From Anaerolineaceae bacterium (GTDB lineage Bacteria; Chloroflexota; Anaerolineae; Aggregatilineales; Phototrophicaceae): DNA of 64,000 nucleotides. Made by a program: the position numbers and the translations under genes. Under the pieces are notes generated by a model. That model ran no database searches, was not told the DNA's origin, and saw only the letters and a program-made list of their open reading frames with translations. The DNA is taken from the NCBI GenBank assembly GCA_020634115.1, contig JACKCH010000010.1, forward strand, positions 868,001 to 932,000, written 5' to 3'. This document shows positions 17,573 through 25,534 of this stretch, one piece after another (position 1 is the first letter of the stretch; each line of letters opens with the position of its first letter).

Positions 17573-18015
17573 GTGTTGAGGTGATGTTGACTGCCGTCTC
17601 CGGTGAGCAACTTGATGAGTTGCTCAAGGCAGGGTTGGGTAAACTTCCGGTCATTCAGGAAGACCAGCCAGGATTCTTGTTGGATGAGTTTACACTCGCC
17701 TTTATGCGCAACGAAAATCCGCACCATGAAGTACTGTATCACCTCAGTATGGAAGGAAAAATATTCCACGATACAAACATATATGAAAGTATGCCGCGCT
17801 ATTTTACACCGGAAGAAGTGACTGAGTTAGCGACACAAATCAACGTGTTATCGGAGGTAACGATTCAGCAATTGTTTAATATACAGCGGGAACAGTTGGG
17901 CGGCGAGTTTGCAGACCCTTATTTCCCGCATTTGATGAGACGATTGGAAGCGTTAAAGCAGTTTGTCACGCAGCGGGCAGAACATGGAGAGGCGATTATC
18001 AATCAACTCCACTGA
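17569..18015 (+). CDS. DUF1877-like protein
   Basis: 148 residues from GTG 17569, overlapping the previous stop (GTGA). The C-terminal part has the arrangement expected of DUF1877/YfbM-like proteins: PRYFTPEEVTELATQI, a helical middle, then LEALKQFVTQRAEHGEAII. The N-terminal VSGEQLDELL also fits. Soluble. Function of the family is not established. A possible weak hairpin (GTCCC/GGGAC, 18041-18058) followed by a T-rich run lies after the stop. Confidence 0.7.
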   Translation: MSVEVMLTAVSGEQLDELLKAGLGKLPVIQEDQPGFLLDEFTLAFMRNENPHHEVLYHLSMEGKIFHDTNIYESMPRYFTPEEVTELATQINVLSEVTIQQLFNIQREQLGGEFADPYFPHLMRRLEALKQFVTQRAEHGEAIINQLH

Positions 18016-18050
18016 GACCCGGCGCTAAATCATTTTTCGTGTCCCGGAAA

Positions 18051-18080
18051 TTGGGGACGATTTATTTTTCTTGTTATAAT
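18051..18080 (+). promoter_or_regulatory. Candidate sigma-70 promoter for the HhH membrane protein gene
   Basis: TATAAT at 18075-18080 lies 18 bases after TTGGGG at 18051-18056, 60 bases before the ATG. The -10 is a perfect consensus; the -35 matches only in its first half. Confidence 0.45.
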
Positions 18081-18139
18081 TGATTGTGATAATACTGTCA
18101 TCTTCTGTGCAAAATTCCTAATTTAAAAGGGGGTTCATT

Positions 18140-18871
18140 ATGGATCGTTCAGTACGATGGTTTTTAGCAGCAGCACTGCTCACGGCAGCGGTTTTTCTGG
18201 CCGTGAATCTATTAGTGTCGGCAGGCACTCCGACCAGTTGGGGGTTGGTGCTGCTGCTGGCGGTTCTGGGAGTCGCGCTATGGTTCTGGGCCTGGCGGGA
18301 AGGCCGGGATGATGCGAACCAGGTGGCAGCTACTGCTGTAAAACTGGCGGAAGCTGAAGAACTGAAGGCCAAAGCCGAGGCGAAAGCGAAAGCAGAAGCC
18401 GTTACGAAAGCCAAGCAGGAAGCAGAGACCAAAGCCAAGGCCGAGGCGGAAGCCGCCACGAAAGCCAAGCAGGAAGCAGAGACCAAAGCCAAGGCTGAGG
18501 CAGAAGCGAAGGCAAAACAAGAGGCTGCGGCCAAAGCGAAGGTAGAAGCGGAAACAGCCGCTAAAGCCAAGCAGGAAGCAGAGGCCACCCCGAAATCGAA
18601 ACCGGCTGCTGCGGACAAACCTGATGATCTGACGGTGGTGGAAGGCATTGGGCCGAAGATGTCCGCCGCGTTGATAACTGCCGGGATTGACACTTACGCG
18701 AAACTAGCCGCCGCTTCCGAAGACACATTGCGGGCGGCGGTGGAGGCCGCCGGGATGCGCCTCGCGCCGAGTATTCCGACCTGGGCGGAACAGGCCGGGT
18801 ATGCTGCGAAGGGCGACTGGGACGGTCTGAAGGTGCTGCAAGAGACGCTCAAAGGCGGGCGTCGAGCGTAA
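18140..18871 (+). CDS. Membrane protein with Lys/Ala/Glu coiled coil and C-terminal helix-hairpin-helix (DUF4332-like) domain
   Basis: 243 residues; AAAGGGGG precedes the ATG. Two N-terminal membrane helices (about 7-26 and 34-52) are followed by a long AKAEAEAKAKQEAE-type helix (about 65-150, TolA-like), then a helix-hairpin-helix domain: DLTVVEGIGPKMSAALITAG and IDTYAKLAAAS. Such C-terminal domains resemble the HhH of DUF4332 or ribosomal-protein-L21-fused HhH proteins and may bind DNA or partners. The coiled coil would place the domain away from the membrane. Ends at a terminator. Role unknown. Confidence 0.82.
   Translation: MDRSVRWFLAAALLTAAVFLAVNLLVSAGTPTSWGLVLLLAVLGVALWFWAWREGRDDANQVAATAVKLAEAEELKAKAEAKAKAEAVTKAKQEAETKAKAEAEAATKAKQEAETKAKAEAEAKAKQEAAAKAKVEAETAAKAKQEAEATPKSKPAAADKPDDLTVVEGIGPKMSAALITAGIDTYAKLAAASEDTLRAAVEAAGMRLAPSIPTWAEQAGYAAKGDWDGLKVLQETLKGGRRA
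18404..18511 (+). repeat. 54-bp tandem direct repeat in coiled-coil coding region
   Basis: Two nearly identical 54-bp units start at ACGAAAGCCAAGCAGGAAGC (18404 and 18458) and encode an 18-residue TKAKQEAETKAKAEAEA-type helix block. Shorter AAAGCC/GAAGCG repeats flank it. This is replication-slippage-type expansion inside a real gene. Confidence 0.8.
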
Positions 18872-18917
18872 GATTTATAAGCCACTAATCACATATAAGT
18901 ATATAATAGAAAAACAT

Positions 18918-18950
18918 CCCCCGGCTTGCTGAGTAAGGCCGGGGTTTGTG
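18918..18950 (+). terminator. Rho-independent terminator
   Basis: CCCCGGC (18919-18925) pairs with GCCGGGG (18938-18944) and is followed by TTTGTGTGTGTT. It lies about 45 bases after the HhH protein gene. Confidence 0.7.
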
Positions 18951-19027
18951 TGTGTTGCGTAGCTGTACCAACTGCAATATTAGCTGCTGCTCGGGTAACG
19001 ACTGTTTGGAGATAGGAACAGAGGGAG

Positions 19028-19582
19028 ATGATAAGTATCGACGTATGGACATTCATTAAAGATATATACAATATTTTTAGACGGATTTTGAAGCGTGATA
19101 ATACACAAGAAAAAGTCACAGATTCGCTGATTGACATCCGTTTTGGGGGTGGTCAACCCCACTTGGGTAAACCTGAAATTTGGATTACGAATAACGCACA
19201 AACTGATTTGCTGAGTATTACACTCAAGATTCGTTTCAAACGAACACGTAAATTTACCAAGTGGAATGACTATATTAGAAGAGATTGGCAGATTATACGA
19301 CCAAATGATAGGGCAACTTACACTTTGAGTTTTAAAGAGGTGGCAGAAAAACTGAAGGTATTAGAAAATCTGCCACAAGAAACTGATGAAATCATTCCTG
19401 AATATGCTGATCTTTTATATCCAAACCCCGTTGTTTTCAGAGTGACGGTTGAATTTATTTTTGAGAATGTTCAATATGTAAAAAACTATATATTAAGGCC
19501 AACTTGTATATACCCTCAAAATCTAACTGTATATTCTTCTTCTACAGGGAAGCTGTATTGGTCTTTTAAGAAAATTTACTGA
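19028..19582 (+). CDS. AT-rich hypothetical protein
   Basis: 184 residues; GAGGGAG lies immediately before the ATG, slightly too close. The coding sequence is strikingly AT-rich compared with all neighbours, and its codon use (ATA, AAA, TTT) is unlike the flanking genes, suggesting recent acquisition. The protein has a basic N-terminal amphipathic helix and then beta-rich stretches such as GKPEIWITNNAQTDLLSITL and FRVTVEFIFENVQYVKNYI. No family recognised and no signal peptide. Confidence 0.65.
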   Translation: MISIDVWTFIKDIYNIFRRILKRDNTQEKVTDSLIDIRFGGGQPHLGKPEIWITNNAQTDLLSITLKIRFKRTRKFTKWNDYIRRDWQIIRPNDRATYTLSFKEVAEKLKVLENLPQETDEIIPEYADLLYPNPVVFRVTVEFIFENVQYVKNYILRPTCIYPQNLTVYSSSTGKLYWSFKKIY

Positions 19583-19806
19583 GCAGAACACATTTAGAAT
19601 ACTTTGAAAACCACTCCATATGTGTGGCTTTCGTAAGGAGCAGCTGGGGTTGTCCTGGTATGCTACATATATGCCAATTATCCGGTAACCCAATTCAATC
19701 TGCCGCGCATCTTGTCACGGTTGCCCTAACTTAGCCTGTTTGCCCGGCGCGAAAACCGTTATCATCACCTGGATAACCACCGACGACAGAGAACAGGGTG
19801 CGACTG

Positions 19807-21735
19807 ATGTGCGGGATTTGCGGGATGATGGACCTCCGCCGCGAAGGGCGGGCTGACCCGGTTTTGGTGCGGAGCATGGCGGATCGGATTCGCCACCGGG
19901 GGCCGGATGGCGACGGCTTCTACGATGCGTCGGACGTGGCGTTGGGGATGCGCCGCCTGAGTATCATTGACGTGAAAGGCAGCGACCAGCCTCTTTACAA
20001 CGAAGACAAGACCATTGCGCTCGTGTTCAACGGCGAGATTTACAACTACCGCGAACTGCGTGAGGCGCTGCGGCGGCGCGGGCATGTCCCCCGCACCGAG
20101 GGTGACGGCGAAACCCTCATCCACCTGTATGAAGAATATGGCCTGAATCTGTTCTCCCAACTGCGCGGGATGTATGCTTTCGCGCTGTGGGACTCCAACG
20201 CCGAACGCCTGATTGTGGCGGTAGATCACATCGGTATGAAGCCGCTTTACCTGCATGAAGGCGATGGCAAATTGTTGTTCGGCAGCGAGATCAAGGCGCT
20301 GCTGGCCGACCCGCGTGTCACCACCGAACTCAATCTGGATGTGCTGGATACCTACCTGAGTTTTGGCTACATGGTGGGGGATGAAACCCTGTTCCGGGGT
20401 GTCCGGCGGTTGCCGCCCGGCCATGCTTATGTTGCTGAAAAAGGGCGCGATCCGTATTTGCATCCCTATTGGGAATTCCCCAGGCCACAGCCCGGCAGCC
20501 CGAAAAGCGATTCGTTGGTGATTCAGGAAGCGCGGGAACTGCTGGCCGACTCGGTGCGGATTCATCTGCGCAGCGATGTGCCGTTGGGGTTGTTCCTCAG
20601 CGGCGGGATTGACTCGGCGGCGGTGCTGGCGCTGATGGCGCAGGAAGCCGGGGGGCGTATCCTCACCTACACGGTGGGCTATGACATGCAGACACCCGAT
20701 AACGAACTGCTGCACGCCCGGCGCATCGCGGAACACTTCAAGACCGACCATTATGAGCGCGTCATCACCGCCGAGGACTGGTGGACGGGCTTCCAGAAGA
20801 CCATTTACCACCATGATGAACCGTGCGCGAATCCCTCCGCAATTTCGCTGCTCCTGCTGGCGGAGGACACGGCGAAGCAGGTGAAAGTCGTCCTCACTGG
20901 CCTGGGCGGGGATGAACTGTTTGGCGGCTACCCGAACCACCACGCCATCCCGCAGATGCTTCAGAATCACGCCGCCTGGGGACATTGGTTGACTCCACTC
21001 AACGGTGCGTTCGCCGCGCTGGAAGGGGCATACCCGGCCATGAAACGCTACCGAGTGATCGGGGCGCTACCGACCTACCTGCCGCGTTTGCGCCATGCCA
21101 CCCTGGATCGGGACGAAGCGATTTTACGGATGCAGTCGTTTGACGGCATGGTGTTCAGCGACTCGCTGCGCGGCAAGCTCTATGGGTCGGAACTCACGCA
21201 AGCCTGGGCGGCGAATCACCATAAGGAGCAGGTCTACCGGGGGATTATTGAGCGCAGTTGGCGCGACGACCACTACAACACGGTGCAGGCGTTAGTGATT
21301 AACACCTGGCTGACCGGTAACGCACTGCTGCATACCGACAAAGTGACGATGGCTTCGTCACTGGAAGCGCGTGTGCCGTTCTTCGACCCGGTGCTGTTGA
21401 AGTTCGCCGCCAACGTGCCGTCCGCGCTGCGGATGAAAAGTAACAAGGTCGTGCTGCGCGAGGCCATGCGCCCCTATCTACCGGAATTCGCGCTGGAACG
21501 CCCCAAACAGCCGTTTAGCACGCCGATTCTCCACTGGTTCGACCATGACCTCAGCCCGCATATCCGCGAGACACTGTTCAACCCTAATGGGTTCATTCAG
21601 GGCCTGTTCAACCGGGATGCACTGGATACCCTGCTGCACGACCATTTCTGGGGACGCACCAGCCAAGTAGAAGTCGTGTTCCGCCTGCTGACGCTGGAAC
21701 TGTGGGGACAACGGTTCGTGAAGGGTGTATCTTAG
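19807..21735 (+). CDS. asnB: Asparagine synthetase (glutamine-hydrolysing)
   Basis: 642 residues. The start is the ATG at 19807, not the in-frame GTG at 19798, because the family needs Cys2 as the N-terminal nucleophile: here MCGICG. The class II glutaminase domain shows RHRGPDGDG and FNGEIYNYRELR; the synthetase domain has the PP-loop SGGIDS at residues 265-270 and GLGGDELFGGYP. It converts Asp, ATP and Gln to Asn, or acts on another carboxylate in specialised pathways. Its placement just before a type II thioesterase, transferase and a second AsnB-like gene suggests it may serve the polyketide pathway, but a housekeeping role is equally possible. Confidence 0.92.
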   Translation: MCGICGMMDLRREGRADPVLVRSMADRIRHRGPDGDGFYDASDVALGMRRLSIIDVKGSDQPLYNEDKTIALVFNGEIYNYRELREALRRRGHVPRTEGDGETLIHLYEEYGLNLFSQLRGMYAFALWDSNAERLIVAVDHIGMKPLYLHEGDGKLLFGSEIKALLADPRVTTELNLDVLDTYLSFGYMVGDETLFRGVRRLPPGHAYVAEKGRDPYLHPYWEFPRPQPGSPKSDSLVIQEARELLADSVRIHLRSDVPLGLFLSGGIDSAAVLALMAQEAGGRILTYTVGYDMQTPDNELLHARRIAEHFKTDHYERVITAEDWWTGFQKTIYHHDEPCANPSAISLLLLAEDTAKQVKVVLTGLGGDELFGGYPNHHAIPQMLQNHAAWGHWLTPLNGAFAALEGAYPAMKRYRVIGALPTYLPRLRHATLDRDEAILRMQSFDGMVFSDSLRGKLYGSELTQAWAANHHKEQVYRGIIERSWRDDHYNTVQALVINTWLTGNALLHTDKVTMASSLEARVPFFDPVLLKFAANVPSALRMKSNKVVLREAMRPYLPEFALERPKQPFSTPILHWFDHDLSPHIRETLFNPNGFIQGLFNRDALDTLLHDHFWGRTSQVEVVFRLLTLELWGQRFVKGVS

Positions 21736-21748
21736 CCGTTGACTGCTG

Positions 21749-21823
21749 GCGTTTTAGCTTCTTAGCATTTTAGGCTATCGAGCTATCTTTTTCTGACAAC
21801 TGAATACTGATAACTGCTTCTCC
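21749..21823. repeat. Dispersed intergenic repeat, copy A
   Basis: The spacer after asnB contains TTTTAGCTTCTTAGC, TTTTAGGCT, AGCTATCTT, then a CTGACAACTGAATACTGATAACTG tail. The same order of pieces recurs at 27137-27215, and the tail type recurs at 9508-9544. No coding potential. Confidence 0.6.
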
Positions 21824-21933
21824 GAATCCGGGGGAAAGTGAGTTTGGTGGTGAGCGGCCTTTCAGTAATGCCGCCGCAAGGCCACGCCACTAAACTCAGG
21901 GTATTCCTAATTCGAGACAGTGATTTCAGTCAA

Positions 21934-22701
21934 ATGGTAGCTAACGCTGAACAATGGACAGTGGTTTTTCAGCCACAAGCAGAGACTCATTTCAGATTAT
22001 TTTGTTTTCCCTATGCCGGGGCGGGCGCGGTAGCCTATCGAACCTGGGGGACGGCGCTCCCACAGGCGGAAGTCTGCGCCATCCGGTTGCCGGGTCGGGA
22101 AACCCGTCTGCGTGAAGAACCGTACACGCGGATGGAGCCGCTGGTCGCAGCTCTGACCGACGCGCTGCTGCCGATGATGGATGCGCCGTTCGCATTTTTC
22201 GGCCACAGCATGGGCAGTGTGCTGAGTTTTGAGGTTGCCCGCCGTCTGCGCCAGTTGGGATACCCGCTTCCGCTGCATCTGTTCGCCTCGGCCTGGCCTG
22301 CCCCCCAAATCGGGCGAGCGTTCCCGCCCATAAGCACACTGCCGGACACCGATTTTGTGAAAGGGATTCAGCAGCGTTACGGAGGTATCCCGGCGGCGAT
22401 TCTGGCCGAACCCGACCTCTTGCAGATATTTATCCCAATCCTGCGTGCCGACCTGAGCGTTATGGAAACGTACCGGTATGCGGCTGAACCGCCGCTGCCA
22501 TGTTCGATCTCCGCTTACGGCGGCGACCAGGACACCGCCACCACCCCGGATACCCTGTCAGCCTGGGGGGAACAAACGACGGATTTTTGGGATACGCACT
22601 TCTTCCAGGGCGGCCATTTTTATCTGCAATCCCAGCAATCCGTGCTGCTCCGCCAACTGCACGGTGATCTGGATCAGGTGTTACAGCTTAACGACCTATG
22701 A
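21934..22701 (+). CDS. Type II thioesterase (editing hydrolase)
   Basis: 255 residues from ATG 21934, where homology begins. An in-frame GTG at 21838 with a GGGGGAAA site would add 32 unmatched residues. Alpha/beta hydrolase of the GrsT/RifR type: CFPYAGAGA near the N-terminus, GHSMGS with nucleophile Ser92, an Asp in GGDQD, and His in GGHFYL near residue 228. These enzymes remove aberrant acyl groups from carrier proteins of PKS or NRPS lines. Its stop overlaps the start of the phosphopantetheinyl transferase gene by four bases, so the two are coupled. Confidence 0.9.
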   Translation: MVANAEQWTVVFQPQAETHFRLFCFPYAGAGAVAYRTWGTALPQAEVCAIRLPGRETRLREEPYTRMEPLVAALTDALLPMMDAPFAFFGHSMGSVLSFEVARRLRQLGYPLPLHLFASAWPAPQIGRAFPPISTLPDTDFVKGIQQRYGGIPAAILAEPDLLQIFIPILRADLSVMETYRYAAEPPLPCSISAYGGDQDTATTPDTLSAWGEQTTDFWDTHFFQGGHFYLQSQQSVLLRQLHGDLDQVLQLNDL

Positions 22702-23411
22702 TTGGCGCGAACGAAATCCACCTGTGGGATGTGGAGTTGAATCAGCCTGCGGAGCAGTATGCCGCCCTGGCGGAGCTTCTATCGGCGGATGAGGTCACAC
22801 GGGCAAATGCATTCTATTTCGAGCGGGATCGGCGGCGTTTCACCGTCGCGCGGGCCGTGCTGCGTATCCTCGTTGGCAACTATCTGAACCAGAGTCCACG
22901 GGCCATTGCATTCACTTACCATCCCCTGGGGAAGCCCGCTTTGGCAGGGGAAAGTTCCTTCCAATTTAACCTGTCGCATTCTCACCAGCGGGCGGTCTAT
23001 GCCTTCGGGCTGGATCACCGGCTGGGTGTTGATCTGGAATATGTGCGTTCTGTCATGGATATGGACAGGATTGCCCGGCAAAATTTCTCGGCAAGGGAGA
23101 ACACGGTATTCAACGGACTGCCAACCCCGGTCAAACAGCGGGCTTTTTTTAACTGCTGGACGCGCAAAGAAGCCTACATCAAGGCGTCAGGTGAAGGCCT
23201 GTCCCACGCGCTCGACTCATTTGATGTCACCTTCTTGGAGGGCGAACCGGCGCGTTTGCGGTGGGTACGCGGTCAACCGGGCGAACCGACCCGGTGGACA
23301 CTCTCCGCCTTTGAACTGGATGATGCGTATGTGGGTGCGATTGCGACCCGTCAGACTGTCAGGCGGATCGTGTTTCGCTCCTGGGAGATGGCAGATAACC
23401 AGAGTCTATAG
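22698..23411 (+). CDS. Sfp-type 4'-phosphopantetheinyl transferase
   Basis: 237 residues, usual Sfp-class length. Motifs: FNLSHSH near residue 90, LGVDLEYVR near 110 (Mg-binding Asp and Glu), and WTRKEAYIKASGEGL near 155. The enzyme transfers phosphopantetheine from CoA to the conserved Ser of ACP domains, and so would activate the ACPs of the PKS genes downstream. ATGA overlap with the thioesterase gene. Confidence 0.94.
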   Translation: MIGANEIHLWDVELNQPAEQYAALAELLSADEVTRANAFYFERDRRRFTVARAVLRILVGNYLNQSPRAIAFTYHPLGKPALAGESSFQFNLSHSHQRAVYAFGLDHRLGVDLEYVRSVMDMDRIARQNFSARENTVFNGLPTPVKQRAFFNCWTRKEAYIKASGEGLSHALDSFDVTFLEGEPARLRWVRGQPGEPTRWTLSAFELDDAYVGAIATRQTVRRIVFRSWEMADNQSL

Positions 23412-23470
23412 GTGCTGAGTCGATCACTCTGAAAGGGATTCAATCCCTGACTTTCATAATCTAGGTCGGA

Positions 23471-23500
23471 TTGTGCTGATTTTTAAAAATACCGTAGAAT
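23471..23500 (+). promoter_or_regulatory. Candidate sigma-70 promoter before the AsnB-like gene
   Basis: TTGTGC (23471-23476) and TAGAAT (23495-23500) with an 18-base spacer, 60 bases upstream of the ATG at 23560; AGGGGGA lies just before that ATG. It would start a transcript separate from the thioesterase/transferase pair. Confidence 0.4.
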
Positions 23501-23559
23501 GATGTTTCAACTTGTAGTCTGTTGCGTGAGTTATCTCAGTTGGAATAATTAGGGGGAAT

Positions 23560-25416
23560 ATGTCGGGTCTTTTCGGAATAATAGACCCCGCTGGGGATGT
23601 TTCTGGATTCCTGAGTCAGGTTGTTGAGAAGCTTTCACTTCGTTCCTGGTATCAGGCCAATACATGGTCGGCACCGGAGGCCAGATTGGGGCTTGGTCGC
23701 CTCGGGATCGGGATTTTCAATGCTGAACCACAGCCTATCACCAGTCCAGACGGCGATATTACGCTGTTCATGGCGGGCGAACTGTATGAAACAGATGCTT
23801 TGTACAAGCGCCTGGTTGCCAGCGGGCAGACGCCGCGTAGTCGTATTGCGGCTGAGATGGCATTGAGCGCTTATCAGTCCTTTGGCCCCTCTTTTGCTAA
23901 ATTTTTACAGGGACCGTTTTTTATCGCGCTATATGACCGTACCCGGAACACCCTGTTGCTGACCAATGATCGGTATGGCCTGTATCCTCATTTTTATGCT
24001 CAACAAGATGGAAAACTGGCCTTTGCGCCTAAGGTGCGGGGCGTCCTGTGTGCGCCATTCGTCCAGCGCAATCTGAATCTGGTCAGTGTGGCCGAATACA
24101 TGCGCTTCCAACAGTTATTGGGTGAAAAGACTTTCCACCAGGATGTCAAGCTGTTTCCTTACGGGTCATTTGCGCGGTTTGAGCTGGCACAAGGGCAGTG
24201 GACTATCGAGCGTTACTGGGATTGGGACTCGATTTCGGAAAACACGCAAATTACTTTTCCCGAGGCGGTGGAAGAAGGCAGTCGCATCTTAAGACAGGCA
24301 GTCGAGCGGTTGGTGGGTGATGATTTACGTCCGGGCGTGTTCCTGAGCGGTGGGCTGGACTCACGTACGATCATCGGCCTGATGCCACCCCGCACGCCGG
24401 CACCCATCTCGGCCACCTTTGGCGCCCAGGGCAGCCGGGATGTCTATTATGCTGAACAGATTGCCCGCACAGTGGGTAGTCGCCACCTCTGGTTTGATCT
24501 CCCCAATGGGCATTGGGTGCTTGAAAACGCTGATCTGCATCTGAAACTCACCGAAGGCTTTCATAGCTGGATCCACATGCACGGCATTTCCATGCTGCCC
24601 GCCTTGCGCGAGAAGATGGATTACAACTTAACAGGTTGGGATGGTGGCACCGTGATGGGGCATAGCGATCACGTCAACCCAACTTATACTCAGCCGGTTG
24701 ATGCGATTACGCCGCTGTTGGAGAGCTTCAGGAATTTTAACCAGAGTTACACTTGGCCGGGGCAGCTTGAAGGGGAAGAACAACTACTTTATACCCCGGA
24801 ATACCGGCAGAAGTTCCAGGGTCTGGCTTTTGAATCGTTCCGCAAGGAATACCAGCGTTTCATGAAATTCCCCCCCCGAATCAGCGCCGAAACCTTTTAT
24901 GTGACGAATCACTGTTGGCGCTCCACGCAGAATATGGTGACGACGGCGCGCTCTCACATGGAGGTCCGTTTTCCATTTTTCGATTACGATCTGATTGATT
25001 TTATCTACTCTCTGCGGCCAGAAATTCGCGGTCATCAACTCCTGTATCGCCATATCATCACCCGCGATTTACCCCGTTTGTCCCGGATTCCTTACGATAA
25101 ACAGGAGTTTCTGCCTTCTGTGAATCCGCTGCTGCATAAGACGCAGGCGCTCTCGGTCCGTCTCCGCCGGCGTCTGGGGCTGTTCCCGCAACGTCCCACC
25201 TTATACGCAGATTACGAACATTATCTGCGGCATGATCTGCGCGAGTGGGCGGAAGGGATTCTGTTTGACCCGCGTACCGAAGCGCGAGGCATTTTCAACA
25301 AGTCGTTTCTACGATCTTTGATGGACCGGCATGTTTCCGGGCGGGAACTCTGGACAATCGGCAAACTTGCGCCCATCATCACCTTTGAGATGGTCATGCG
25401 TGAATACTTTGACTGA
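23560..25416 (+). CDS. Asparagine-synthetase-like enzyme without glutaminase nucleophile
   Basis: 618 residues. Overall fold as AsnB: an N-terminal Ntn-type domain and a C-terminal synthetase domain with PP-loop SGGLDS at residues 263-268 and the downstream ATP-binding region. The N-terminus reads MSGLFGI instead of MCGIFG, so the glutamine-hydrolysing Cys is replaced by Ser and glutaminase activity is not expected. Family members with this loss include beta-lactam synthetase, carbapenam synthetase and lasso-peptide cyclases, which adenylate a carboxylate and close an amide with an internal or separate amine. In this cluster it could make an amide or lactam on the polyketide product (inference). 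A strong terminator follows. Confidence 0.85.
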   Translation: MSGLFGIIDPAGDVSGFLSQVVEKLSLRSWYQANTWSAPEARLGLGRLGIGIFNAEPQPITSPDGDITLFMAGELYETDALYKRLVASGQTPRSRIAAEMALSAYQSFGPSFAKFLQGPFFIALYDRTRNTLLLTNDRYGLYPHFYAQQDGKLAFAPKVRGVLCAPFVQRNLNLVSVAEYMRFQQLLGEKTFHQDVKLFPYGSFARFELAQGQWTIERYWDWDSISENTQITFPEAVEEGSRILRQAVERLVGDDLRPGVFLSGGLDSRTIIGLMPPRTPAPISATFGAQGSRDVYYAEQIARTVGSRHLWFDLPNGHWVLENADLHLKLTEGFHSWIHMHGISMLPALREKMDYNLTGWDGGTVMGHSDHVNPTYTQPVDAITPLLESFRNFNQSYTWPGQLEGEEQLLYTPEYRQKFQGLAFESFRKEYQRFMKFPPRISAETFYVTNHCWRSTQNMVTTARSHMEVRFPFFDYDLIDFIYSLRPEIRGHQLLYRHIITRDLPRLSRIPYDKQEFLPSVNPLLHKTQALSVRLRRRLGLFPQRPTLYADYEHYLRHDLREWAEGILFDPRTEARGIFNKSFLRSLMDRHVSGRELWTIGKLAPIITFEMVMREYFD

Positions 25417-25470
25417 CACATGGGCAAGTTTCAATGACCGGGCATTGAGCGCCCTGATAGAGTCACATCC

Positions 25471-25501
25471 AGGGGAACGCGCATTGACGTTCCCCTATTT
25501 T
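25471..25501 (+). terminator. Rho-independent terminator after the AsnB-like gene
   Basis: Perfect 9-bp stem AGGGGAACG (25471-25479) with CGTTCCCCT (25488-25496), loop of 8, then ATTTTGG. It separates this gene from the convergent flippase. Confidence 0.8.
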
Positions 25502-25534
25502 GGCGTAGTTTGTGCCTCACATCCCGGACGGTGA

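Noticed and set aside
18360..18600. Repeat array in the coiled-coil gene as a possible non-coding repeat
   Set aside because: Reading frame is continuous and fits a Lys/Ala/Glu helix with a downstream HhH domain.
19798..19806. Upstream GTG start for asnB
   Set aside because: It would place three residues before the catalytic Cys, which must be exposed as residue 2 in this family.
19765..20985. 406-residue minus-strand ORF opposite asnB
   Set aside because: Composition typical of antisense reading of a GC-rich gene; the plus strand carries complete AsnB motifs.
23431..23455. Hairpin AGGGATT/AATCCCT as terminator after the phosphopantetheinyl transferase gene
   Set aside because: Loop is too small for the full stem and there is no T-run; too weak to call.
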